Part shown: piece by piece, positions 1-5,753 of the stretch
Layout of the letters: the number at the start of each line of letters is the position of its first letter
Position numbering within the stretch: the stretch's first letter is position 1
Assembly (NCBI GenBank): GCA_003155465.1
Contig: PMCR01000549.1
Location: 1 to 9,519, forward strand
Direction: 5' to 3'
Length of the DNA: 9,519 nucleotides
From: Myxococcales bacterium
Lineage (GTDB): Bacteria; Myxococcota; Polyangia; Fen-1088
Position numbers and translations under genes: made by a program
Notes under the pieces: model-generated
What the model was told of the DNA's origin: nothing
What the model saw: only the letters and a program-made list of their open reading frames with translations
Databases searched by the model: none

Positions 1-570
1 TCGGGCAGCTCGCTCATGCCGCAGAAACGGAACCCGGACATCGCCGAGCTGTTGCGGGCCAAGTCGGCGCGCCTGCTGGGCGACGTGGTGGCCCTGCTGA
101 CCGTGTGCAAGGGCCTGCCCCTGGCCTACAACAAGGATCTGCAGGAAAGCCAGGAGCCTTTCTACGACGCCATCGAGACCACCCGCCTGTCCTTGGCTGT
201 CTTGCCCGGTCTTCTTGCGGGACTGGAGTTCAACCCCGAACGTATGAAGGAGACGGCACGTGACGCCGCCCTGGGCGCCACTGACTTGGCCGAGCACCTG
301 GTGCGGGAGGGCGTCCCATTCCGCCGGGCGCACGAGATCGTGGGCCAGTTGGTCCGCCACGCCGAACGTCAAGGGGTGTCGCTGACCCACGTGCCTGAAG
401 CCGACCTGGCTGGCATCGCGCCCGAGTTGCATCCGGCCTGCCTGCAGACCCTAAACCCCAACCAGGCCGTCGCGGCCCGCACCGTGGTCGGCGGTCCCGC
501 GCCGGCCCAAGTGATGCACGAAGTGGAGCGCTTGGCGGCAGAGCTGCGCGGGTTGGGTTTCGAGGTTTAG
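1..570 (+). CDS. argH: Argininosuccinate lyase, C-terminal part (5' end outside window)
   Basis: Last step of arginine biosynthesis: cleaves argininosuccinate to arginine and fumarate in the cytoplasm. The frame is open from base 1 and reads SGSSLMPQKRNPD, the fumarase/aspartase superfamily signature loop (GSSxMPxKxNPD) that carries the catalytic serine. It is followed by the family stretch KGLPLAYNKDLQES and the C-terminal helical part with GVPFRRAHEIVG, which fits ArgH rather than fumarase or adenylosuccinate lyase. About 189 residues are present, so roughly the first 270 of a usual 450-470 lie upstream. The internal ATG at 16 belongs to the signature loop and is not a start. The gene ends at TAG 568-570 and looks intact. 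The next recognisable gene starts more than 400 bp away, so there is no sign of an operon downstream. Confidence 0.96.
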   Translation, partial: SGSSLMPQKRNPDIAELLRAKSARLLGDVVALLTVCKGLPLAYNKDLQESQEPFYDAIETTRLSLAVLPGLLAGLEFNPERMKETARDAALGATDLAEHLVREGVPFRRAHEIVGQLVRHAERQGVSLTHVPEADLAGIAPELHPACLQTLNPNQAVAARTVVGGPAPAQVMHEVERLAAELRGLGFEV

Positions 571-840
571 GGCAGCCGGAGAAGACTGCGCTTTGTAGGG
601 TGATGCAGAAGCACCTTCTAACCTTCGAGCAGCAGTGGACTGACGCCCGTGGTGGCTACCGAAGCTATCCGCGCGAGATGATAGCTGGAATCCGGAGGAA
701 CGGGCAGCTCGACTGGCCACGCTTTCTCGTGGTTGAAGGGGACCGTGACGTCACTTCTTCTCTCTCAAATTGCAGATTGGATTCGACACGCCGCCCAACG
801 GATCTGGCATAGCCTGCGCCCACGTTCCGCCGGCAGTGAG

Positions 841-912
841 ATCGTGGGCATGGTGGTCGATGTGAGCCGCTCTCGACGGGACCTGGTCATCGAGAACGCG
901 GTGCTTCGCCCC
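841..912 (+). pseudogene. Possible remnant of an integrase-core transposase N-terminus
   Basis: The plus frame that continues into the antitoxin gene reads VVDVSRSRRDLVIENAVLR at about 853-909. From memory this resembles the N-terminal segment of several DDE integrase-core transposases (pattern SRRDLVxENxxLRQQL), which lies before the helix-turn-helix. The resemblance stops abruptly after ENAVLR, with no helix-turn-helix, catalytic domain or clear terminal repeats nearby. If real, it is a short broken fragment from a different element than the one at 1868-2334. The match is short and could be chance. Confidence 0.3.
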
Positions 913-969
913 CTGCATCCTGCGACGTGCGGAACACCTGCGCGGGTTCCACCAGGCTTGACTGAAGAT

Positions 970-987
970 CAACTTCAACTTAAACTT
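970..987 (+). repeat. Three tandem hexamers just upstream of the antitoxin start
   Basis: CAACTT, CAACTT and AAACTT follow one another directly and end 6 bases before the antitoxin ATG. They occupy the place where a ribosome-binding site would normally lie; no purine-rich Shine-Dalgarno sequence is visible. Phd/YefM antitoxins usually repress their own operon by binding short repeats around the start, so an operator role is possible, but the repeat is short and this is inference. Confidence 0.35.
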
Positions 988-993
988 CATCTA

Positions 994-1239
994 ATGCCGG
1001 CTGTGAAGACAGTATCCATGCTCGATCTGCGGGCCCATGCGAAGCAGATTGTGGGACAGGTGCGCGCCGGCGAGGCCATCGTGCTCACCTATCGCGGGCG
1101 TCCGGCGCTTAGGCTTGAGCCGATTCGCCCCGCGACGGTGGAGGCAGACGATCCTTTCTATCGGCTGGGCGAGCTTTCGCAACGCCGAGGGGCCTCTCTG
1201 ACGAACCGCCAGATCGACGATCTCGTCTATGGCCTCTGA
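994..1239 (+). CDS. Type II antitoxin, Phd/YefM family
   Basis: An 81-residue protein. Its N-terminal half follows the Phd/YefM pattern: VKTVSMLDLRAHAKQIV, then VRAGEAIVLTYRGRPALRLEPI (residues 4-42). The first part forms the DNA-binding fold and the hydrophobic-strand/G-x-P part completes it. The C-terminal tail, which in this family is flexible and wraps the toxin, is charged and ends in IDDLVYGL. The frame stays open to a TTG at 733, but ATG 994 is chosen because the family fold begins within a few residues of it; ATG 1018 would delete the first strand. It overlaps the PIN toxin gene by 11 bp, the usual antitoxin-first order. Expected role: neutralise the toxin and repress the operon. Phd-type antitoxins with PIN toxins are a known combination. 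Confidence 0.85.
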   Translation: MPAVKTVSMLDLRAHAKQIVGQVRAGEAIVLTYRGRPALRLEPIRPATVEADDPFYRLGELSQRRGASLTNRQIDDLVYGL

Positions 1240-1651
1240 AACATTCGTCGATACGAGCGGTTTCTACGCACTACTCGTCGAGCGAGACGAGATGCACGAA
1301 CTCGCGGTTCGGATTCTGCGCCAAGCGGAACGCCGCCGGGCGACGTTCGTGACCAGCGACTACGTGCTCGACGAGACAGCCACATTACTGGCAGCCCGCG
1401 GTTTCGGGCATCTGGTGGATGATTTCCTTCAGTCCACCTTGCGATCGAAGGCGTGCGTCGTCGACTGGACGGGCCCCGAGTTGTTCGTACGGACGGCCAC
1501 TTTCATGGCCAAGCACATCGATCAGGGATGGTCGTTCACGGATTGCGTGAGTTTTCAGATCATGAAGGCGCGCAAGCTACGAGAGGCCCTCACCAAAGAT
1601 GAGCACTTCGAGAAGGCTGGGTTCAAGGCACTTCTTCGGGGCAAACCCTAG
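1229..1651 (+). CDS. PIN-domain ribonuclease toxin (VapC-type)
   Basis: A 140-residue PIN-domain protein, probably a metal-dependent RNase toxin paired with the preceding antitoxin. The four acidic positions of the PIN active site can be placed: D8 in FVDTSGF, E49 in DYVLDETATL, D105 in WSFTDCVSF and D124 in LTKDEHF. The full domain is present and there is no frameshift, so it looks catalytically competent. The start ATG at 1229 lies inside the end of the antitoxin gene (ATGGCCTCTGA), which suggests translational coupling. VapC toxins typically cut tRNA or rRNA; the target here cannot be told from sequence. The pair sits between a housekeeping gene and a decayed insertion element, as mobile toxin-antitoxin modules often do. 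Confidence 0.88.
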   Translation: MASETFVDTSGFYALLVERDEMHELAVRILRQAERRRATFVTSDYVLDETATLLAARGFGHLVDDFLQSTLRSKACVVDWTGPELFVRTATFMAKHIDQGWSFTDCVSFQIMKARKLREALTKDEHFEKAGFKALLRGKP

Positions 1652-1867
1652 CGGAGGCCATCTAGCTCGCGTAGTCTCCCTGCCACGGCCTCGACAGAGA
1701 CTTGGCCACCTGTGGTTCGCCAACTTGTCGTCCGAGCGCCGTCGAGAGGCCGATTCGGGGCAGTGGGAGAGGGCGAAGTCGTGATCGCGGGCGAGCGAGC
1801 CCCACGTCGGGCACGCGATCGGCATCGGAGCAGAGGCTTCCTCGTCGAGTGGGCAGAGGTTGGGCAT
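1652..1867. other. Stretch without a recognised gene between toxin gene and insertion element
   Basis: About 216 bases. Open frames cross it on both strands, but none carries a motif I recognise, and each is only the extension of a frame opposite or alongside real features. No terminator hairpin with a T-run follows the toxin gene, and no target-site duplicate matching the far side of the element is evident. Confidence 0.5.
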
Positions 1868-1885
1868 CCCGTCCTGTCCCAATAT
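1868..1885 (+). repeat. Left terminal inverted repeat of the insertion element
   Basis: CCCGTCCTGTCCCAATAT, perfectly complementary to the right copy at 2317-2334. The next inner bases (GCGATCGGC against TCGGTCCGC read from the right end) still agree at about six of nine positions, so the terminal repeat probably extends imperfectly to about 27 bp. Confidence 0.88.
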
Positions 1886-2005
1886 GCGATCGGCGAAAAG
1901 GGGCGCAAATCCAGATGGTTGGGCGCAGTGCCAGTGGTTGCGAAGGGCACGGAAATGTGTAGAAGGCGCCTCGTGACGAGGAAGAAGGACGAGCCCACTG
2001 GGTCG

Positions 2006-2302
2006 ATGCTGCCGTTGCAGTTTCTGGCAGCGTGGCTGGCGGTGTAGCTCGGACGGGTGTTGCAGCAAGAGGTCGACTACCTGACGGCCGAGAACCGACT
2101 CCTGCGCGAGAAGCTCGGCAGCCGACACCTGCGACATGCCATCTCCGAGTACATGGCGCACTACCATCGCGAGAGGAACCATCAAGGGCTGGGGAACGCC
2201 CTGATCGACGGTGAACAGCAGGACGTGGCCGGGGCCGGTCGCATCGTTCGTCGCGAACGGCTCGGCGGACTGCTCAGTTTCTATCACCGGAAGACCGCCG
2301 TC
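2006..2302 (+). pseudogene. Transposase pseudogene (integrase-core DDE family), both ends only
   Basis: ATG 2006 starts MLPLQFLAAWLAV, then an in-frame TAG at 2045-2047 where family members, from memory, have Trp (TGG to TAG). The same frame resumes [19 protein letters not shown] and REKLGSR, the N-terminal coiled-coil segment. At about 2123-2134 the reading jumps to [18 protein letters not shown] and HQGLGNALI, then [15 protein letters not shown], the C-terminal segment of the same family. Everything between (helix-turn-helix and the DDE catalytic core, some 240 residues in relatives) is gone, in frame. The normal stop after the final YxRxAA-like motif is also missing, so the frame runs on through the right terminal repeat into glgP. 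A GAGGAAGAAGGA purine run about 20 bases before the ATG may be the old ribosome-binding region. Confidence 0.87.
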
Positions 2303-2316
2303 CGGGAGCGGACCGA

Positions 2317-2334
2317 ATATTGGGACAGGACGGG
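2317..2334 (+). repeat. Right terminal inverted repeat of the insertion element
   Basis: ATATTGGGACAGGACGGG, the exact reverse complement of 1868-1885. Its outer half also forms the first unit of the 10-bp tandem repeat that runs on toward glgP. Confidence 0.88.
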
Positions 2335-2363
2335 GCAGGACGGGACTGGACGGGACTGCACGT
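2324..2363 (+). repeat. 10-bp tandem repeat, four units, overlapping the right end of the element
   Basis: Units are GACAGGACGG, GGCAGGACGG, GACTGGACGG and GACTGCACGT, decaying from left to right. The first unit lies inside the terminal inverted repeat, so the array may have grown from the element end by slippage, or may be binding sites specific to this end. The left end has no matching array. The array lies 33-72 bases before the chosen glgP start, within its leader or promoter region. Confidence 0.7.
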
Positions 2364-2395
2364 TTTCGCGTGTCCGTGGTACCGTCGCGACCATC

Positions 2396-4726
2396 ATGAA
2401 CAGCCCTCGCCAGCCCAGCACGCCTGCGGAAAAGGAGATCCAGTTCGGCATGGACGTGGAGTCCATCCGCAGGAACTTCATCCGAAATCTGTTCTGCCAT
2501 CGGGCCAAGTTCCCTGAAGTCGCCCTGCCCAACGACAACTACCTGGCCCTGGCCTACACAGTTCGGGATCGCATTCTGCAAAGGTGGATCTGCTCCGCCC
2601 GCACCTATTTCGAAAAGGCTTCACGGACGGTCGCCTACTTGTCGGCCGAGTTCCTCATAGGTCCCCAACTGGGTCAAAACCTGGTCAACCTGGGCATCCT
2701 CGAAGCCACCCGTCAGGCCATGGACGGGCTCGGCCTTTCACTCGACGTTCTGCTGGAACAGGAGGAGGAGCCGGGCCTGGGTAACGGCGGCCTCGGTCGC
2801 CTGGCTGCTTGCTACCTGGATTCACTGGCCGCGCTCGAAATTCCCGCCATTGGCTACGGCATCCGCTACGAATTCGGCATCTTCGACCAGGAGATTCACG
2901 ACGGCTGGCAGGTCGAGGTGCTCGATCGCTGGCTGCGCCTCGGCTATCCGTGGGAAATCTCGCACCCCGAGATTGCCTTCTTGGTCAAGCTGGGCGGCCA
3001 TACCGAAGGCTACACCGACGTGACCGGCCGCTACCGCGTGCGCTGGCTCCCTGACCGGGTCGTCAAAGGAATCCCCAACGACACACCCGTTCTGGGCCAC
3101 GGGGTCAACACCGCCAACATGCTGCGCTTGTGGCAAGCCGAGGCGTTCACTTCGCTCGACTTGCAGGCTTTCAACGTGGGCGACTACACGCGCGCTTGCG
3201 AGGAGCAGATCCACACCGAGAACATCACGAAGATTCTTTACCCCAACGACGAAAGCGAAGCGGGCAAAAACCTGCGGCTGCAGCAGGAGTACTTCTTCGT
3301 CTCCTGCTCGCTGCAGGACATGATGCGCATCTACCTTCAGAAGGAAAAGACGATGGACCGCTTTCACGAGAAATACGCGGTCCAGCTCAATGACACGCAC
3401 CCGGCGCTGGCGGTCGCCGAACTGATGCGCCTGCTGGTGGACGAGCACAGCATGGAATGGGAGCCGGCGTGGGCCGTCACCACGCGCACCATGGGCTATA
3501 CCAACCACACCCTTCTGCCCGAGGCGCTGGAAACCTGGCCGCTGCCGCTGTTTGGGCGCATGCTGCCGCGCCACCTGGAAATCATCTTCGAAATCAACCG
3601 GCGTTTTCTCGCCACCGTGCAGACCAGCTTCCCCAACGACGACGGCCGCGTGGAACGTATGTCGCTTATCGACGAGCGGGGCGAGAAGCGCGTGCGCATG
3701 GCCAACCTGGCCTGCGTGGGCAGCCACGCGGTCAATGGAGTGGCGCAGCTTCACTCGGATCTGCTGAAGCAGACCGTCCTGCACGACTTCGCCGACCTGG
3801 AGCCCGGCAAGTTCACCAATGTCACCAACGGGGTGACGCCGCGCCGGTTCTTGTTGCTCGCCAACCCCGGGCTGGCGGCGCTAATCACCGAGGCCATCGG
3901 CGACGCATGGCCGAGCAACCTTGACCGTCTGCGCGACCTTGAGGCACTTTGTGACGACGTCGATTTCTGCCAACGGTGGCGCCAGGTCAAGCAGGCGAAC
4001 AAGCGAGCCCTGGCGGCCTACGCGCAACACGCGAACGGCATCGAGCTTCTGCCGGACACGATGTTTGACGTGCAGGTCAAGCGCATCCACGGCGTCGCCG
4101 AAGTGGTGAACGCCGACCGCGAAACCAACGATCGACTGCGCATCGCCTTTCTTCCCGATCTCAACGTCAAGAACGCCCAGCGCATCTATCCGGCGGCTGA
4201 TCTGTCGGAACAGATCTCCACCGCGGGCATGGAAGCCTCTGGCACGGGCAACATGAAATTCGCCATGAACGGGGCGCTGACCATTGGCACCCTGGACGGG
4301 GCCAATGTGGAGATCCGAGAGGAGGTGGGGGCGGAGAATTTCTTCCTCTTCGGCTTGACCGCCGCGGAGGTCCAGCAGCGACTGGACGAGGGCTATCGGC
4401 CGTGGGAGATCTATCAGCAGAACGCCGAGTTGCGCGAAGCGCTGGGCCTCATTGCCGCGGGCGACTTTTCGCGTGGGGATCCAAGCCTCTTTGCCCCCAT
4501 CGTGCATTCCCTGCTGGACAAAGACAGATTCCTGCTGTGCGCAGACTTCCAGTCCTATCTGGACTGCCAGGCACGCGTGGGTCATATGTACGGCAAGAAG
4601 CAGGAGTGGACCCGCGTGTCCATCCTCAACACCGCCCGCATGGGCAAGTTCTCGTCCGACCGAGCAATCCGCGAGTATTGCGAGCGCATCTGGAAGGTGT
4701 CGCCGGTCAAGGTCTCGATTCGCTAG
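2396..4726 (+). CDS. glgP: Glycogen/alpha-glucan phosphorylase with an apparent 53-residue internal deletion
   Basis: PLP-dependent GT35 enzyme that releases glucose-1-phosphate from glycogen or maltodextrin. Family landmarks are in order: [17 protein letters not shown] (residues 127-143), [21 protein letters not shown] (N332), NGVTPRR (N478), FDVQVKRIH (to H565), and EASGTGNMK with the PLP lysine at K621, then [16 protein letters not shown] and the C-terminal [19 protein letters not shown]. After H565 the sequence jumps straight to GVAEVVN, whereas E. coli and muscle enzymes have about 53 residues there (EYKRQ through GGKAAPGY). Length is 776 residues against about 815-840 usual. The missing part holds the Lys of EYKR near the PLP phosphate and part of the C-terminal Rossmann fold, so activity is doubtful although the frame is intact. 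ATG 2396 was chosen by position and lacks a clear Shine-Dalgarno; ATG 2450 has AAAGGAGA about 12 bases ahead and begins just before the conserved core. The open frame extends up to 2057 through transposase remnant. Confidence 0.93.
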   Translation: MNSPRQPSTPAEKEIQFGMDVESIRRNFIRNLFCHRAKFPEVALPNDNYLALAYTVRDRILQRWICSARTYFEKASRTVAYLSAEFLIGPQLGQNLVNLGILEATRQAMDGLGLSLDVLLEQEEEPGLGNGGLGRLAACYLDSLAALEIPAIGYGIRYEFGIFDQEIHDGWQVEVLDRWLRLGYPWEISHPEIAFLVKLGGHTEGYTDVTGRYRVRWLPDRVVKGIPNDTPVLGHGVNTANMLRLWQAEAFTSLDLQAFNVGDYTRACEEQIHTENITKILYPNDESEAGKNLRLQQEYFFVSCSLQDMMRIYLQKEKTMDRFHEKYAVQLNDTHPALAVAELMRLLVDEHSMEWEPAWAVTTRTMGYTNHTLLPEALETWPLPLFGRMLPRHLEIIFEINRRFLATVQTSFPNDDGRVERMSLIDERGEKRVRMANLACVGSHAVNGVAQLHSDLLKQTVLHDFADLEPGKFTNVTNGVTPRRFLLLANPGLAALITEAIGDAWPSNLDRLRDLEALCDDVDFCQRWRQVKQANKRALAAYAQHANGIELLPDTMFDVQVKRIHGVAEVVNADRETNDRLRIAFLPDLNVKNAQRIYPAADLSEQISTAGMEASGTGNMKFAMNGALTIGTLDGANVEIREEVGAENFFLFGLTAAEVQQRLDEGYRPWEIYQQNAELREALGLIAAGDFSRGDPSLFAPIVHSLLDKDRFLLCADFQSYLDCQARVGHMYGKKQEWTRVSILNTARMGKFSSDRAIREYCERIWKVSPVKVSIR

Positions 4727-4735
4727 CAGAGTGAG

Positions 4736-5749
4736 CTACTGCGCGCTGACGAAGAGCAACGGTATGGCCACCGGGATGTCCTGCCCGACCCTTCCAGCAA
4801 AGGGGCGGGAGGCGACGACGCGAATGCAGTTCGATAGTTGCGCGTCCTGCGCCACCACGACCTCTACATCGCGCACGGTGCCGTCAGCCGCCAAGGTCCA
4901 TTTCACATCGGCGCGCGTCGCCGCCACGCCTCGCCGCCGGGCCGACTCATAGCACATGCGGAACAAGACCTTGCGCTGGGATATCTCCCTTACAATGCCT
5001 TCGTCCAGCGTCGTCGTGGGCGCTGAGCCCGCGCGCAAACGCGGTCGCGCCGGTTCGGGCGGCTTTTCCGGATCGTGAACCCTGATCCTGTGCTCAGCCG
5101 CCGCGGCCGTGGGGCCCGCGGGCTTGATGGGAGCCGCACCGTGAAGATGGGCCACGGCCGCGACCTCTCCGCGCGTCGCTGCCAGGTCGGCCAGGCGCGG
5201 GTCGACGGTTGTGCGCTGTCTGCGCCGGGCCTGTCGCTTGGCAAAGCGGTCCTTGGCAGTCCCAGGCGCTGCGGTCCCTGCCAAAGGCAGTGCCGGTCGT
5301 GCATCCCCAGCCGTGGCCGAGCCCGGTTCCGCAGCCCCAGCCGGACCCGTGCTCGGCTGCAAAGGGACTTCGGCATCCGAAGCCGGCAGGGCTGCGTCAG
5401 CCCCAGTGGGGAGGGAGCGATTGGCTCGTTCGGCAGATGGAGCAAGACGCGCGCGCGTCCCGTCCTTTGCGGCGGCATCGCGCCGGGCGTCCACAGTCCA
5501 CTTGCCAGCTTCTTCCCCAACCGCCTGGCATGGCAGCACCAGGGCCAGCCACGCGATCCAGGCGACCAGAAGCCGCGCCCCCGCAAGACGCGGCCGAATC
5601 GCGTGGGGAGCCCGCCGGCCTTCGGGACGGACGGCCCACCCCACCCTCCCCGCGCGCTTCCGCGCGCGCCCTCGCCAGCGCCGCGGGTGGCGCACCATCG
5701 CGGGAGGGTTTGGGAACCCTTTGAGGGCTCCCATCTCAAAAAGGCTCAC
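4736..5749 (-). CDS. Envelope protein with AgmX/PglI-like C-terminal domain
   Basis: About 337 residues if it starts at GTG 5749. That start has AAAGG seven bases ahead and lies 4 bases after the stop of the upstream gene; ATG 5734 and ATG 5698 are alternatives, and a still later start is possible. An Arg-rich N-terminus is followed by one hydrophobic segment (about residues 57-77, LLVAWIAWLALVLPCQA), a signal peptide or membrane anchor with possible cleavage after CQA. The middle is Ala/Pro/Arg-rich, low-complexity and probably disordered. The last 85 residues follow the AgmX/PglI (TonB-C-like) pattern: IVREISQRKVLFRMCYESA, then AADGTVRDVEVV, LSNCIRVVASRPF and a final IPLLF. The two cysteines are at the usual places. 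In myxobacteria such domains occur in gliding and envelope proteins; the role here is unknown. The gene converges on glgP with only 9 bp between stops. Confidence 0.75.
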   Translation of the reverse strand: MSLFEMGALKGFPNPPAMVRHPRRWRGRARKRAGRVGWAVRPEGRRAPHAIRPRLAGARLLVAWIAWLALVLPCQAVGEEAGKWTVDARRDAAAKDGTRARLAPSAERANRSLPTGADAALPASDAEVPLQPSTGPAGAAEPGSATAGDARPALPLAGTAAPGTAKDRFAKRQARRRQRTTVDPRLADLAATRGEVAAVAHLHGAAPIKPAGPTAAAAEHRIRVHDPEKPPEPARPRLRAGSAPTTTLDEGIVREISQRKVLFRMCYESARRRGVAATRADVKWTLAADGTVRDVEVVVAQDAQLSNCIRVVASRPFAGRVGQDIPVAIPLLFVSAQ

Positions 5750-5753
5750 GCCG

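Larger units (their letters stand above)
571..993. other. Gene-poor stretch between argH and the antitoxin gene
   Basis: These 423 bases hold no convincing intact gene. An open frame on the plus strand at 600-812 (70 codons) resembles nothing I recognise. A second plus frame, open from a TTG at 733, runs without a stop into the antitoxin gene and may contain a transposase scrap around 865-909. Base composition is a little less GC-rich than in the flanking genes, especially at 750-790 and 960-993. This looks like decayed or intergenic sequence, possibly left by mobile-element traffic. Confidence 0.5.
1868..2334 (+). mobile_element. Internally deleted insertion sequence (MITE-like, about 467 bp)
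   Basis: The element is bounded by a perfect 18-bp inverted repeat (CCCGTCCTGTCCCAATAT at 1868-1885 and its reverse complement at 2317-2334). Between them lies a transposase gene reduced to its two ends, so it cannot move on its own. With both termini intact it could still be mobilised by a full-length relative elsewhere in the genome. No convincing target duplication is visible: the bases just outside are GGCAT on the left and GCAGG on the right, and the only shared word is a GGCA that would require shifting the ends by a base. The element sits about 60 bp upstream of the glycogen phosphorylase start and has probably displaced its native promoter region. Confidence 0.85.

Noticed and set aside
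600..812. 70-codon plus-strand open frame after argH
   Set aside because: No recognisable motif and no ribosome-binding site. Kept only as part of the gene-poor stretch.
1862..2337. GGCA on both sides of the insertion element as a target duplication
   Set aside because: It fits only if the two ends are placed asymmetrically relative to the perfect inverted repeats. Four bases this way can be chance.
2057..2395. Taking GTG 2057 as the true glgP start
   Set aside because: The extra 113 residues are transposase remnant and repeat translation. The phosphorylase family begins close to 2396-2450.
1577..2581. 334-codon minus-strand open frame across the toxin end, insertion element and glgP start
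   Set aside because: It is the antisense reading of the transposase remnant and of glgP. It spans unrelated features and has no domain of its own.
2822..3784. 320-codon minus-strand open frame opposite glgP (and another at 3881-4585)
   Set aside because: It lies opposite highly conserved phosphorylase motifs and shows no independent protein signature.
5526..5534. Lipobox in the AgmX/PglI-like protein (VLPC at the end of its hydrophobic segment)
   Set aside because: Proline directly before the cysteine is not acceptable in a normal lipobox. Cleavage after CQA or retention as an anchor is more likely.
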